The position numbers and the translations under genes are program-made. Positions 36,101 through 44,378 of a DNA stretch of 64,000 bases are shown one piece after another. The notes under the pieces are model-generated. The model ran no database searches and had not been told where the DNA came from. It worked only from the letters and a program-made list of their open reading frames with translations. Each line of letters begins with the position of its first letter. Position 1 is the first letter of the stretch. This stretch comes from an uncultured Haliea sp. Its GTDB lineage: Bacteria > Pseudomonadota > Gammaproteobacteria > Pseudomonadales > Halieaceae. The stretch is from positions 76,085 through 140,084 of the forward strand of contig CAMYIZ010000016.1 of NCBI GenBank assembly GCA_947258585.1, given 5' to 3'.

Positions 36101-36610
36101 AATGAACATGTGCTCGGACTGGTGCGGCAGGGTAGATGACTTGCAGGCATGGTCATCGCCGGCAACCGCCAGCACGCCGCCGAAGCGGGAGGTGCCGAAA
36201 GCGTTGGCGTGCTTGATAACGTCCATACTGCGATCGACACCGGGGCCCTTGCCGTACCACATGCCGAACACGCCATCGTACCTCGCGCCGGCGAAGAGAT
36301 TGGTCTGTTGACTGCCCCAGACCGCGGTCGCCGCCAGGTCCTCGTTGAGTCCGGGCTGGAAATGGACATTGTGTTTCGCCAGCCAGGGCCGGGCCTTCCA
36401 CAGGGCCTGGTCAACCCCGCCCAGGGGCGAGCCACGGTAGCCGGAGATGAAGGCCGCGGTGTTCAGCCCCGCCCGCTGGTCGCGCTGGTGTTGCAACATG
36501 GGCAGGCGCACGAGCGCCTCAATACCTGTCATATAGGCGCGGGCGGTATCCAGGGCGTACTTGTCGTCCAGGGACACCTTGTGGATTGCCTTGCTGTTGT
36601 CTGTACCCAT
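33110..36610 (-). CDS. Indolepyruvate:ferredoxin oxidoreductase family protein, fused alpha/beta/gamma type
   Basis: An 1166-residue 2-oxo acid oxidoreductase that decarboxylates aryl or branched-chain 2-oxo acids to acyl-CoA and passes electrons to an acceptor. Order: N-terminal transketolase-like pyrimidine domain (SGYRGSPLGGVD), TPP-binding domain (FCSGCPHNTSTRVPEGS, GGEGATWIGQAPF), a cysteine-rich iron-sulfur part (CEGCGDCSVKSNC, then SSCNKDYSCANGFCPSF), and a C-terminal gamma domain (GVGGTGVLTITALVAMAAH). The fused arrangement is common in aerobic proteobacteria. Start ATG 36610 has a GAGGAG site; an upstream ATG at 36709 would run through the Lrp operator. Divergent from the Lrp gene. 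Confidence 0.93.
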   Translation of the reverse strand: MGTDNSKAIHKVSLDDKYALDTARAYMTGIEALVRLPMLQHQRDQRAGLNTAAFISGYRGSPLGGVDQALWKARPWLAKHNVHFQPGLNEDLAATAVWGSQQTNLFAGARYDGVFGMWYGKGPGVDRSMDVIKHANAFGTSRFGGVLAVAGDDHACKSSTLPHQSEHMFIGASVPVLSPANVQEVLDLGIFGWELSRYSGCWVALKAITENMDSAISADIDPNRINIVIPEEFQLPADGVHGRWPDKPLEQELRLNKYKIYAAREFARVNNLNRIVVDCPSPRLGIITTGKAYLDVMQALEDMGIDDAVAAEIGLRVYKVGMPWPLEPRTTHEFAEGLEEILVVEEKRSIIEDQLTGQLYNYPVAARPRVIGEFDEEGRDLLPNLAELTPAMVALAIASRVRRFYQSETMDRRIRWIEQKEVSLAQPRETIERVPHFCSGCPHNTSTRVPEGSHAFGGIGCHYMATWMPDRETHTFTQMGGEGATWIGQAPFTDTKHIFQNLGDGTYFHSGLLAIRAAVASGVNITYKILYNDAVAMTGGQPIDGTLTVADLISQVSAERVNRIALVSDHPEAWRGQFHGVTGFSLHHRDEMDALQRELREYQGTSVIVYVQTCAAEKRRRRKKGSLEDPAKRLFINDAVCEGCGDCSVKSNCLSVIPKETELGRKRQIDQSSCNKDYSCANGFCPSFVSVIGGSLRKPDGAGADVDTLFDPLPEPVLPALDKPWNTVVTGVGGTGVLTITALVAMAAHIEGKGCATMNQTGLAQKFGAVVSHVRVSASQDDIKAVRIPAGEADLLLGCDLVVTSTYEALGKVAQGRTHAVVNDAEVPTSAFILDPDARFPTAAMKAKVSDEAGDAATFFIDSTRIATQLLGDSIGSNLFLLGYAWQQGLVPVSAAALEEAIDLNGVAVDFNKEAFLWGRRCADQPQRVLALVDELAPESPARLQTFDAIVEDRAERLTQYQNAAYAAQYRQQAERVRAADPRAEEADSISVAVARNLYKLMAIKDEYEVARLYSDGEFLRKLERQFEGDYELRFNLAPPLFSKRDPNTGHLIKQEFGPWMLRAFGLLARLRFLRGSALDVFGRTAERRQERADLQDYLALLDQLLPALQADNYAAALELARLPARLRGFGHVKDRNRELLALRRAELLRQFHGDVAAPVTVVNAA

Positions 36611-36647
36611 GCTTGCAGCTCCTCCAGAGTGCCTAGTGTCCCTGAAA

Positions 36648-36697
36648 AGTATAGGATTTGTTATTTGATTTGACGGCAATTTCCACCCTAATATGCA
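36648..36697. promoter_or_regulatory. Divergent promoter region for the oxidoreductase and Lrp-type genes
   Basis: For the rightward Lrp gene, TTGACG (36670-36675) is followed after 16 bases by TATGCA (36692-36697). For the leftward oxidoreductase gene, TATACT lies at 36653-36648 on the minus strand without a good -35, suggesting activation. The operator-like palindrome overlaps the rightward -10. Confidence 0.45.
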
Positions 36698-36708
36698 TGA
36701 TTTATGCA
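36694..36708. promoter_or_regulatory. Palindrome, probable Lrp/AsnC operator
   Basis: TGCATGATTTATGCA is a 15-bp site with perfect 5-bp arms and an AT-rich centre, the size and form of Lrp/AsnC sites. It overlaps the predicted -10 of the Lrp gene and is about 85 bases upstream of the divergent oxidoreductase start, so it fits autorepression and control of the catabolic genes. Confidence 0.6.
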
Positions 36709-36732
36709 CCCGGTTTCCTCAAGGCGGAATAA

Positions 36733-37209
36733 ATGTCCAATATTCTCGGTAAACAAGACGTAGAGATTCTCAAGATGTTGCAGCGCGATGCGACCATCAG
36801 CACGGCGGCAATTGCCGAGCGCATCAACCTGTCCCAGTCGCCTTGCTGGCGCCGCATCAACCGCATGGAGGAAGAGGGGCTGATCCAGGGCCGGGTTGTC
36901 CTCCTCGATCGCGCCCGCCTGGGCATGGAGGTCGTCGTTTTCGCCACCATCAACCTCACTTCCACCGGGCGCCAGAACCTGATGAGCTTTGAGCAGGATA
37001 TCGTGCGCCATCCTGAGGTGATGGAGTGTTATACAATGACCGGAATCTGGGATTACATGCTCAAGATCGTGACCCGGGACATCCGCCACTATGAGGACTT
37101 TGTGCGCAATACGCTGACCGCCAGTCCGGCTATCCGTGAGCTGCATTCGCATATGGCGGTCACAGAGATCAAGAACAGCACCGAATTACCGCTGGACACC
37201 CAGCTCTAG
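36733..37209 (+). CDS. Lrp/AsnC-family transcriptional regulator
   Basis: A 158-residue regulator. The N-terminal helix-turn-helix is clear (ILKMLQRDATISTAAIAERINLSQSPCWRRINRMEEEGLI), followed by the RAM ligand-binding domain (about 65-150) with VMECYTMTGIWDYMLKIV. Members of this type sense amino acids and control their use. Its neighbours are an amino acid dehydrogenase, a 2-oxo acid oxidoreductase and an aminotransferase, so a local regulator of amino-acid breakdown is likely. The next gene starts 12 bases downstream. Confidence 0.93.
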   Translation: MSNILGKQDVEILKMLQRDATISTAAIAERINLSQSPCWRRINRMEEEGLIQGRVVLLDRARLGMEVVVFATINLTSTGRQNLMSFEQDIVRHPEVMECYTMTGIWDYMLKIVTRDIRHYEDFVRNTLTASPAIRELHSHMAVTEIKNSTELPLDTQL

Positions 37210-37221
37210 GACCCAGAGGCC

Positions 37222-38364
37222 ATGCTGCAAAGCAAGTTGCCGGATGTCGGCACCACCATTTTTACCCGCATGTCTGCCCTCGCCCAGGCGCATCAGGCGC
37301 TGAACCTGTCCCAGGGCTTCCCGGATTTCCCGCCGCCACACGCCCTGCGCGCGGCCCTCGCCCGCCACGCCATGGAGGGCCACAACCAGTACGCCCCAAT
37401 GGCTGGACTGCCGGCGCTGCGCGAGGCGATTGCGGTCCAGCTCGGCCGCCATCGCGGCGTACATTGTGACCCGGAGACCGAGATCACCGTGGTCCCCGGC
37501 GCCACCGAAGCGATCTACTGCGCAATTACCGCATGCGTACGCCGGGGGGACGAGGTAATCCTGCTGGACCCTTGTTACGACAGCTACCGGCCCGCGGTGA
37601 TTCTGGCGGAAGGGACTCCCGTCCACGTGCCGATGAAGGCGCCCGCCTTTGCCCCGGACTGGGAGCGGATTGAACAGGCCATCAGTGCCAGAACCCGCCT
37701 GCTGGTGATCAACTCCCCCCACAACCCCACCGGCGCCGTCATGAGCCGGGAAGACCTGCTGCAACTGGAGCGCCTGGTCACTCGCCACGGGCTGCTGGTG
37801 ATCAGCGACGAGGTCTACGAGTATCTGCTTTACGACGGCCGCCGACATCACAGCGCGCTGCAGTTCGCCGGACTCCGGGAGCGCTGTTTCGCGGTGTTCT
37901 CCTTTGGCAAGACCTTTGGCGTCACGGGCTGGAAAACCGGCTATTGCGTCGCCCCGGCGGCACTCACCGCGGAGCTGCGCAAGGTGCACCAGTTCGTCTG
38001 CTTTGTCGCGGTGACGCCGGTGCAACAGGCACTGGCTGACTTCATGACCGGGGAACCGGACTACCCGCTGGCGCTGGCGGCAAGCTACCAGCGCAAGCGC
38101 GACCTGTTCTGCGCCGCGCTGGCGGGCTCCCGCTTCTCGCTACAGCCCAGCGCCGGCAGCTACTTCCAGCTGCTGGACTACACTGCCATCAGCGCCAGCG
38201 ACGACACCGTCCTGTGCGAGCAATGGACCCGGGAAGCGGGCGTTGCCTCCATCCCGGTTTCGGTGTTTTATCAACAACCACCCCCGCAGCGGCTGCTGCG
38301 CTTCTGCTTTGCCAAGCAGGATGAGCAGCTGCTGCGGGCAGCGGAGCGATTATGCAGGATCTGA
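37222..38364 (+). CDS. Methionine-type aminotransferase, YbdL-like
   Basis: A 380-residue class I/II PLP aminotransferase. It follows E. coli YbdL closely: SKLPDVGTTIFTRMSALA, NLSQGFPDF, YAPMAGLPALREAI, NSPHNPTGAV, and the PLP Lys in SFGKTFGVTGWKTGYCVAP. YbdL and its relatives (glutamine transaminase K group) prefer methionine and aromatic amino acids and can use glutamine. It overlaps the omega-amidase gene by 13 bases. In this family the two enzymes together convert glutamine to 2-oxoglutarate through 2-oxoglutaramate. Confidence 0.93.
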   Translation: MLQSKLPDVGTTIFTRMSALAQAHQALNLSQGFPDFPPPHALRAALARHAMEGHNQYAPMAGLPALREAIAVQLGRHRGVHCDPETEITVVPGATEAIYCAITACVRRGDEVILLDPCYDSYRPAVILAEGTPVHVPMKAPAFAPDWERIEQAISARTRLLVINSPHNPTGAVMSREDLLQLERLVTRHGLLVISDEVYEYLLYDGRRHHSALQFAGLRERCFAVFSFGKTFGVTGWKTGYCVAPAALTAELRKVHQFVCFVAVTPVQQALADFMTGEPDYPLALAASYQRKRDLFCAALAGSRFSLQPSAGSYFQLLDYTAISASDDTVLCEQWTREAGVASIPVSVFYQQPPPQRLLRFCFAKQDEQLLRAAERLCRI

Positions 38365-39122
38365 CCGTAAGCCTGGTGCAGTGTGAGCTCGCCTGGGAGG
38401 CCCCGGCCGACAATCGTGAGCACCTGGAGACCCTGCTGGCAGCGTCAGGGGAAGAAAACGACCTCATCGTGCTGCCGGAAATGTTCACGACCGGGTTTTC
38501 CATGAATGCGCTGGGCAACGCCGAAGAGCCGGGCGGCGCCACGGAGCAATGGCTGCTGGCCCAGGCCCGACAACGGGACTGCGCCATCACCGGCAGCATC
38601 GCGGTGCGCGAGGGCGACGCCGTCTACAACCGCATGCTGTTCGCCACCCCGGAGGGCATCAGCCATTACGACAAGCGGCACCTGTTCCGCATGGCAGGTG
38701 AGCACCAGCGCTACGCCGCGGGACAGCAGCGGGTCATCGTCCCCTGGCGCGGCTGGCGTATCCACCTGCAGGTGTGTTACGACCTGCGCTTTCCGGTATT
38801 CAGCCGCAATCAGCAGGACTATGACCTGATGCTGTTTGTCGCCAACTGGCCTGCCGCGCGCCGGCTGCACTGGCGAGCGCTGCTGCCGGCACGGGCAATC
38901 GAGAATCTGGCCTGTGTCGTGGGAGTCAATCGGATCGGGCAGGACGCCAGGGGACTGGATTATTCCGGGGACAGCATGGCCTTAGACGCAGAGGGCAAGG
39001 TGCTGGCAGACCTGCAAAACAAAAACGGCACCGTCAGCGTGGTGCTGAACGGTGCCGATCTTGTGGCATACCGCGAACGGTTTCCCTGCCACCTGGATGC
39101 GGACGACTTCAGGCTAGGCTAG
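38352..39122 (+). CDS. Omega-amidase, YafV-like (nitrilase superfamily)
   Basis: A 256-residue cytosolic amidase. The Glu-Lys-Cys triad of the nitrilase fold is visible: Glu in VLPEMFTTGF, Lys in YDKRHLFRM, and Cys in VCYDLRFPVFSR. It matches E. coli YafV, whose substrate is 2-oxoglutaramate, including ANWPAARRLHWRALLPARAIEN. The start overlaps the end of the aminotransferase gene. That overlap supports a joint glutamine transamination/omega-amidation role. Confidence 0.93.
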   Translation: MQDLTVSLVQCELAWEAPADNREHLETLLAASGEENDLIVLPEMFTTGFSMNALGNAEEPGGATEQWLLAQARQRDCAITGSIAVREGDAVYNRMLFATPEGISHYDKRHLFRMAGEHQRYAAGQQRVIVPWRGWRIHLQVCYDLRFPVFSRNQQDYDLMLFVANWPAARRLHWRALLPARAIENLACVVGVNRIGQDARGLDYSGDSMALDAEGKVLADLQNKNGTVSVVLNGADLVAYRERFPCHLDADDFRLG

Positions 39123-39146
39123 CGAGTCGTCCGCCGGGCGCCAGGA

Positions 39147-40169
39147 TTACTCCTTGTACTCCACTTCCAGGGTCGCCATCACGCGACGGTTTTCAGCGCG
39201 GCCTGCGGCGGTGTCGTTGCTGGCGACCGGACGGGCCTCGCCGTAGCCGACCGCTTCCAGGCGATTCGCGGCAATACCGTGCTGGTTGACCAGCAGGTCG
39301 ACCACAGCCTGGGCGCGACGCTGGGACAGCTGCTGGTTGTAGTTTTCGGGACCAACGCTGTCCGTGTGCCCTTCAACATCCACCTGGAGATCATCGAACC
39401 GCTTGAGGAACGCCGCCAGTTCGCTGATGTCAGCAAAGTGGTGCTCCTTGACTACCGAGGAGTCAAAGTCGAAGTTCACCTTCAGCTTGATCGAAGCCAC
39501 CTGGGCAACGGGCAGCGGGCAGCCAACGGAGTCTACACGGGTACCGCGCGGGGTACCGGGGCACTGGTCGCGGTCATCCGTGACACCATCACCGTCGGAG
39601 TCCAGCGGCGCTGGCGCGGCAGCCGGAGCGGGCTCCGAAACCTTGCCAAAGTAGTAGTTCACGCCGGCGTTGAACAGGAAGTCGTTCTCGTTTTCATCCA
39701 GGCTGTGCAGCAGGCGGGCTTCCAGACGGGCGCCAAACCGCGGGGTCAACATCCAGCGCACACCGGCACCGGCGTTGGCGGTAGTTTCCACCGTGTCAAA
39801 GGCACCGGCATCGATGTCGATCTCGCCCATGCCAAAGGCAAGGTAGGGGCGCACGCGATTGCCGTCGCCGATATAGCTGCCTGTGTAGTACATCATACCC
39901 AGCTGCCAGGTCGAGACATCGGCCTTGATGCCGTCGCTGAAGCGCGAGCTGTCTTCAGCGTAGAGGATTTCCGCTGCCCAGTTGTCGTTGAACGCGTACT
40001 CGAAGCCCAGCCAGGGGGTCTCGGTGTCATCGAATCGCCGATCGCCGTCAAAGTGCCAGTAACCGACGCCCGCGTTGATTGTCAGCGGCACCTCGGAAGA
40101 CGCGGGTACGGACATAGTGGCCGCCGTCACTGCGGCGGCAGCAACGCCGGCGAGAATCCTTTGTTTCAT
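39147..40169 (-). CDS. OmpA-family outer-membrane protein
   Basis: A 340-residue outer-membrane protein. A signal peptide (MKQRILAGVAAAAVTAATMS...) is followed by an eight-strand OmpA-like barrel (about 25-195), a short calcium-binding type-3 thrombospondin-like stretch (DSDGDGVTDDRDQCPGTP) and a C-terminal OmpA/MotB peptidoglycan-binding domain (VNFDFDSSVV, VEGHTDSVG, YNQQLSQRRAQAVVDLL). ATG 40169 has an AGGAG site; a longer frame starts at 40211. Probably links the outer membrane to the cell wall. Confidence 0.92.
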   Translation of the reverse strand: MKQRILAGVAAAAVTAATMSVPASSEVPLTINAGVGYWHFDGDRRFDDTETPWLGFEYAFNDNWAAEILYAEDSSRFSDGIKADVSTWQLGMMYYTGSYIGDGNRVRPYLAFGMGEIDIDAGAFDTVETTANAGAGVRWMLTPRFGARLEARLLHSLDENENDFLFNAGVNYYFGKVSEPAPAAAPAPLDSDGDGVTDDRDQCPGTPRGTRVDSVGCPLPVAQVASIKLKVNFDFDSSVVKEHHFADISELAAFLKRFDDLQVDVEGHTDSVGPENYNQQLSQRRAQAVVDLLVNQHGIAANRLEAVGYGEARPVASNDTAAGRAENRRVMATLEVEYKE

Positions 40170-40328
40170 TGCATAAACTCCTGTGTTGTTACTGGCCAGG
40201 CTCGTTGACACTTACCTGATGCCGGCAAGGATACAGTGATTGCCCGGCGCATCCAGTGCCGCGGTGGCGGAATATTTACGGTGTTTTTTGCGATGTTTCC
40301 AGCGACAGCGACGCACCCCAGCGGGCGG

Positions 40329-41030
40329 TCAGAAACCCAGCGTCTGCTTGACAAAAGGTACAGTGAGTGCCCGCTGCTCGGCCAGGGACCAGGAATCCAG
40401 GGTCTCCAGCAGGCGCATCAAGTCCGCCAGGCCCCGCGGCGCCCTGCTGACCAGGTAACGGCTGACCTCCGCCGGCATGTCCAGTCCACGGCAGCGGGCG
40501 CGAAAGCGCAGTATTGCCTGTTTGCGCTCGTCATCCGGGCCCGGCAGCTGGAATACCGGGCCCCAGCCCAGGCGCGACTGCAGGTCCGGTAGCGTCACCG
40601 ACAATTGCCGCGGGCTGGCGGCGGCACTGAGCAGCAAGCGGCAGCCTGCGGCCCGGGCACGGTTGCAGAAATGGAACAGGGCCAACTCCCAAGCGTCATC
40701 GCCGCCCACGGCATCGACATCGTCAAGGCATACCAGCTGCCGGCTCTCCAGCCCCTGCAGCAGATCCTCCCCCGGCAGGTTGCGCAACTCCGCGAGAGGC
40801 AGGTAACAGCTGGCAGCGGGCAACAGATGGCAGGCGGCCTGCAGCAAGTGGGACTTGCCCACGCCGGTGGGGCCGTGCAAAAACACCAGCGGCTCGCCGG
40901 CAGCGGTTGCCTGCCCCCGCAGCGCCGCCAGCAGCGGCTCCAGGGCGGGGGCCGACAGGAAGCTGGCCAGGGTGGCGTCATCGCGCAGCTGCATGTTCAG
41001 GGCGAGCTGCCGGGCGGGACCTGCTGTCAC
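40329..41030 (-). CDS. hda: DnaA regulatory inactivator Hda
   Basis: A 233-residue AAA+ protein that, with the sliding clamp, triggers hydrolysis of DnaA-bound ATP. An N-terminal QLALNM resembles the clamp-binding motif, Walker A is GPTGVGKSHLLQ, the Walker B-like region is LVCLDDVDAV, and a C-terminal arginine-rich lid follows. GTG 41030 is five bases after the perM stop. The order DUF2066-perM-hda, with purM divergent, is as in Pseudomonas. Confidence 0.92.
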   Translation of the reverse strand: MTAGPARQLALNMQLRDDATLASFLSAPALEPLLAALRGQATAAGEPLVFLHGPTGVGKSHLLQAACHLLPAASCYLPLAELRNLPGEDLLQGLESRQLVCLDDVDAVGGDDAWELALFHFCNRARAAGCRLLLSAAASPRQLSVTLPDLQSRLGWGPVFQLPGPDDERKQAILRFRARCRGLDMPAEVSRYLVSRAPRGLADLMRLLETLDSWSLAEQRALTVPFVKQTLGF

Positions 41031-41034
41031 CCCG

Positions 41035-42117
41035 CTACTCCCCGCCGTACAGATGACTGGCCCGGTAGTGGGCGAGGGCGTGGCGAACGAAGACCATGAT
41101 CACGGCCGAGACGGGCAGAGCGAGCAGCACACCCACAAAGCCCGCCAGCTGGCCGCCGGCCATGAGCGCAAAAATCACCGCGACGGGATGCAGGCCGATC
41201 CGGTCTCCCACCAGCACCGGGGTCAGGAGCACACTCTCCAGAACCTGGCCCACGCCAAACACCAGCGCCACCCACAGCAGCATGGTCCACTCCTGGTACT
41301 GGGCATAGGCAACCGCACAGGAAATGACGATGCCGACCACAAAGCCCAGGTAGGGAACGATACTGGCGAGCCCCGCAATCACCCCCAGCACCAGGGCGAA
41401 CTGTATTCCCACCAGCCACAGGCCGGCGCTGTAGATCACCGCCAGGGAACACATCACCAGAAACTGGCCGCGCAGGAAGGCGCTGAGCACCTCGTCCGCC
41501 TCGCGGACCATCGTGGTGACGCTGTCGTGCCATACGACTGGCACGATATCCAGAGACTTGCCGATCAGGACATCCCAGTCGCGCATGAGGTAGAAGGCGA
41601 CGACCGGCACCAGTGCCAGGTTGAACAGCCCGAGCAACAGGCCGGCGCCAGAGCCAGTGATATTCTTGACCGTGGTAGCCGTCACCTTGCCCAGGGACTG
41701 CCAGTGCTCCGCCAGCTGGCCCGACCAGTCAATGGCTGGCAAATGCGCCGCGGGGACGCTCAGCCGGCTCCGCAACCACGGCACCAGAACATCGGTAAGC
41801 CACTGATAAAACTGGGGTATTTTCTGCAGCAGCGCATCCAGCTGTTGCACTACCAGCGGTATCGCCACGAGGATCGCCAGCACCATCAATGCGGTAAAGA
41901 AGACAAATACCACGACCACGCCCAGAGTTCGCTGCAGGCCCCTGCGCTCCAGCCTGTCTACCAGCGGGTCGCCGAGATAGCCGATCAACGCACCCAGCAC
42001 GAAGGGCAGCAGGATAGGCTGGAGCAGGTAGAATGCCCCCGCGAGCAGGGCCGCGCCCGCCAGGGCCAGGGGCCAGCGCTGCACGGACACCGTATTGGGA
42101 GGCTCTAGTTCCGCCAT
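41035..42117 (-). CDS. AI-2E/PerM-family permease
   Basis: A 360-residue polytopic inner-membrane protein of the UPF0118/AI-2E family. Typical features are an early LLPFVLGALIGYLGDPLVDRLERRGL, a central soluble part, and a C-terminal block of helices with LASIVPYLGFVVGIVISCAVAYAQ and GDRIGLHPVAVIFALMAGG. Some relatives act as Na+/H+ antiporters or exporters; the substrate here is unknown. It overlaps the DUF2066 gene by 13 bases. Confidence 0.9.
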   Translation of the reverse strand: MAELEPPNTVSVQRWPLALAGAALLAGAFYLLQPILLPFVLGALIGYLGDPLVDRLERRGLQRTLGVVVVFVFFTALMVLAILVAIPLVVQQLDALLQKIPQFYQWLTDVLVPWLRSRLSVPAAHLPAIDWSGQLAEHWQSLGKVTATTVKNITGSGAGLLLGLFNLALVPVVAFYLMRDWDVLIGKSLDIVPVVWHDSVTTMVREADEVLSAFLRGQFLVMCSLAVIYSAGLWLVGIQFALVLGVIAGLASIVPYLGFVVGIVISCAVAYAQYQEWTMLLWVALVFGVGQVLESVLLTPVLVGDRIGLHPVAVIFALMAGGQLAGFVGVLLALPVSAVIMVFVRHALAHYRASHLYGGE

Positions 42118-43160
42118 TGGTAACTCAGTCCGTTTGCCGGGGGGTTCCGGCCGGGCCGCAGCCGCGGGTTCAGCTCAATAACGCCCGCGAGTTGTGCCGC
42201 GTCGGCGTCCGCCGTCAGCACCAGGCTGAGCGTGTCGCCTTCAATGGCCGTGACCTGGGCCCGGGAGATCGGCTCCAGACCTTCCAGCCAGGACAGCACA
42301 GCGGCGTAATCCGCGTAACTGGCAACCCCCGCCACCGTCACCTGCACCCCGTCACCGGCCCCTCCCGCCACCTGGAGGGCGTAGCGCGAGGCCATGTCCT
42401 CAGCGACCATCGCCACACCCTGACGCAGGAATTCGTCGGCGCCGGCGCGGACGACGCTGCGCCCCTGGCGGCCGGTAATCGAGAAGTAGGCCCAGTCCCC
42501 GGCGATCTCGCCAGAGGTCAGCACCGCGATTCGCCCGGCAAGAACCTCCGCGGCGCCGTAGCGTTCAGAGGCGGCCATAAGCAGCGGAGCTGGCAGGCTC
42601 CAGGCCTCTTCCGGGTCCAGTGCGGTGGTATCGGCGAGGTCGAAAAGGGGGAATCGCACGGGGACGCCCCGGCGCCGAAAACCATCGGCAAGCTCCGCCG
42701 CCAACTCGGGATGAGTCCCGGCATTGGCAAAGCGGCGACCCGTCTCATCCTCTACCACCAGCCAGACCAGCACCACCGGTCGCGTCGCGGTCCAGATCGG
42801 CGCTCCCGCAGACGCCAGCAGCTCCCGTACCTGGGCCGGGTCAAATTCCACCCGCGCTGCCACCCCGGGGCCGACTCCCGGGGCCGGGGGATCGACGCGG
42901 GTATAGGAGTACTGCAGTACCCGGGCGCGGGCGCCGCGCACCGCCTCCGCCACCGGCGGCAGCGCCAGCACTTCGGCACTGCCCGACACCTTGACCAGCA
43001 CCTGCGCCAGGCCCTCTGCGGAGGCCCTGGCAAGTTCGGCGCTACTGCGATCACTGACCGGAACGTCAGCGACGTAGAGATCGCGCACCACTTCCGCCGC
43101 CACTGCCCCACGTACTGCCAACAGCAGCAGGCACACCACAGCCCACAGGGTCCTTGTCAA
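42105..43160 (-). CDS. DUF2066 domain protein, exported
   Basis: A 351-residue protein with a signal peptide ending near RGAVA. The DUF2066 pattern is clear: VRDLYVADVPVSDRSSAELARASAEGLAQVLVKVSG, then a C-terminal domain. The function of DUF2066 is not known. I prefer TTG 43160, with GGAGG seven bases upstream; a GTG at 43205 would add 15 residues without a good site. It is conserved next to purM, perM and hda in Pseudomonas-like genomes. Confidence 0.85.
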   Translation of the reverse strand: MTRTLWAVVCLLLLAVRGAVAAEVVRDLYVADVPVSDRSSAELARASAEGLAQVLVKVSGSAEVLALPPVAEAVRGARARVLQYSYTRVDPPAPGVGPGVAARVEFDPAQVRELLASAGAPIWTATRPVVLVWLVVEDETGRRFANAGTHPELAAELADGFRRRGVPVRFPLFDLADTTALDPEEAWSLPAPLLMAASERYGAAEVLAGRIAVLTSGEIAGDWAYFSITGRQGRSVVRAGADEFLRQGVAMVAEDMASRYALQVAGGAGDGVQVTVAGVASYADYAAVLSWLEGLEPISRAQVTAIEGDTLSLVLTADADAAQLAGVIELNPRLRPGRNPPANGLSYQWRN

Positions 43161-43340
43161 AGCCAGCCTCCACAGCACGGATACAGGCTGGCATTGTAAC
43201 AGCACCGGCAGGGGGCGGCGGAAGCCGATCGTTAACTACATCGTGAAAAATGCCGCCGGCGTGAATCGGCCCGCGTTTAAGGCTAGAATACGCAGCCCTG
43301 AAACCGCAGCCACCTGCACTTGACCCGGATCCGGATGACC

Positions 43341-44378
43341 ATGAGCAAACACGACGGGGGCACCCCCCTAAGCTACAAGGACGCAGGCGTTAACATCGAC
43401 GCCGGCAATGCCCTGGTGGAACGCATCAAGCAGGTTTCCCGGCGCACCACCAGGCCCGAGGTTCTCGGTGGACTGGGCGGTTTCGGCGCCCTGTGCGAGC
43501 TGCCGGAGGGCTACCGCCAGCCGGTGCTGGTATCCGGTACCGACGGCGTGGGAACCAAGCTGCGCCTGGCCATGGACATGGGCATCCACGACAGCATCGG
43601 CATCGACCTGGTGGCCATGTGCGTCAATGACCTCGTCGTGGCCGGTGCCGAACCCCTTTTCTTTCTCGATTACTACGCAACCGGCGCGCTGGATGTGGAC
43701 ACAGCGGCCGCCGTCATCACCGGCATCGGCAAGGGCTGCGAGCTGGCGGGCTGTGCCCTGGTCGGGGGCGAAACCGCGGAAATGCCGGGCATGTACGACG
43801 GCGAGGACTATGACCTGGCGGGATTTTGCGTCGGCGTAGTGGAGAAGACCGAGATTATCGATGGCAGCAAGGTGGCCCCGGGAGACTGCCTGATTGCCAT
43901 TGGCAGCAGCGGCCCCCACTCCAACGGCTACTCCCTGATTCGCAAGATCATCGAGGTCAGCGGCGCCGATTTGCAGCAGGCCTTTGCCGACAGCACCCTG
44001 GGCCAGACCCTGCTTACCCCCACCATCATCTACGTCAAGCCCTTGCTGGCCCTGTTCCGCGAACTGGACGTGAAAGCGTTGAGTCACATCACCGGCGGCG
44101 GCCTGCCCGAAAACCTGCCGCGGGTGCTGCCCGCGGGCTCCCGCGCCGTCATTGACACCGGCAGCTGGCAGTGGCCGGAGATCTTCCAGTGGCTGCAGGC
44201 CCAGGGCAACGTCGACACGGCGGAGATGTACCGCACGTTCAATTGCGGCGTTGGCATGGTCCTGTGTGTGGCCGAGGAGTCGGTCGCGCCGGCGCTGCAG
44301 ATCCTGGCCGACAGCGGCTTGCTCGCCTGGCGTCTGGGTCACATCTCCGCCGGCGAACGCGGGGTGGAGCTGGCCTGA
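43341..44378 (+). CDS. purM: Phosphoribosylformylglycinamidine cyclo-ligase
   Basis: A 345-residue enzyme of purine synthesis (FGAM to AIR, ATP-dependent). Length equals that of E. coli PurM, and landmark stretches are intact: [59 protein letters not shown] and [19 protein letters not shown] 43341 is favoured over in-frame starts at 43320 and 43335. It overlaps purN by one to four bases (TGATG), a classic purMN operon. A TAGAAT-like -10 lies near 43283 but its -35 is weak. Confidence 0.96.
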   Translation: MSKHDGGTPLSYKDAGVNIDAGNALVERIKQVSRRTTRPEVLGGLGGFGALCELPEGYRQPVLVSGTDGVGTKLRLAMDMGIHDSIGIDLVAMCVNDLVVAGAEPLFFLDYYATGALDVDTAAAVITGIGKGCELAGCALVGGETAEMPGMYDGEDYDLAGFCVGVVEKTEIIDGSKVAPGDCLIAIGSSGPHSNGYSLIRKIIEVSGADLQQAFADSTLGQTLLTPTIIYVKPLLALFRELDVKALSHITGGGLPENLPRVLPAGSRAVIDTGSWQWPEIFQWLQAQGNVDTAEMYRTFNCGVGMVLCVAEESVAPALQILADSGLLAWRLGHISAGERGVELA

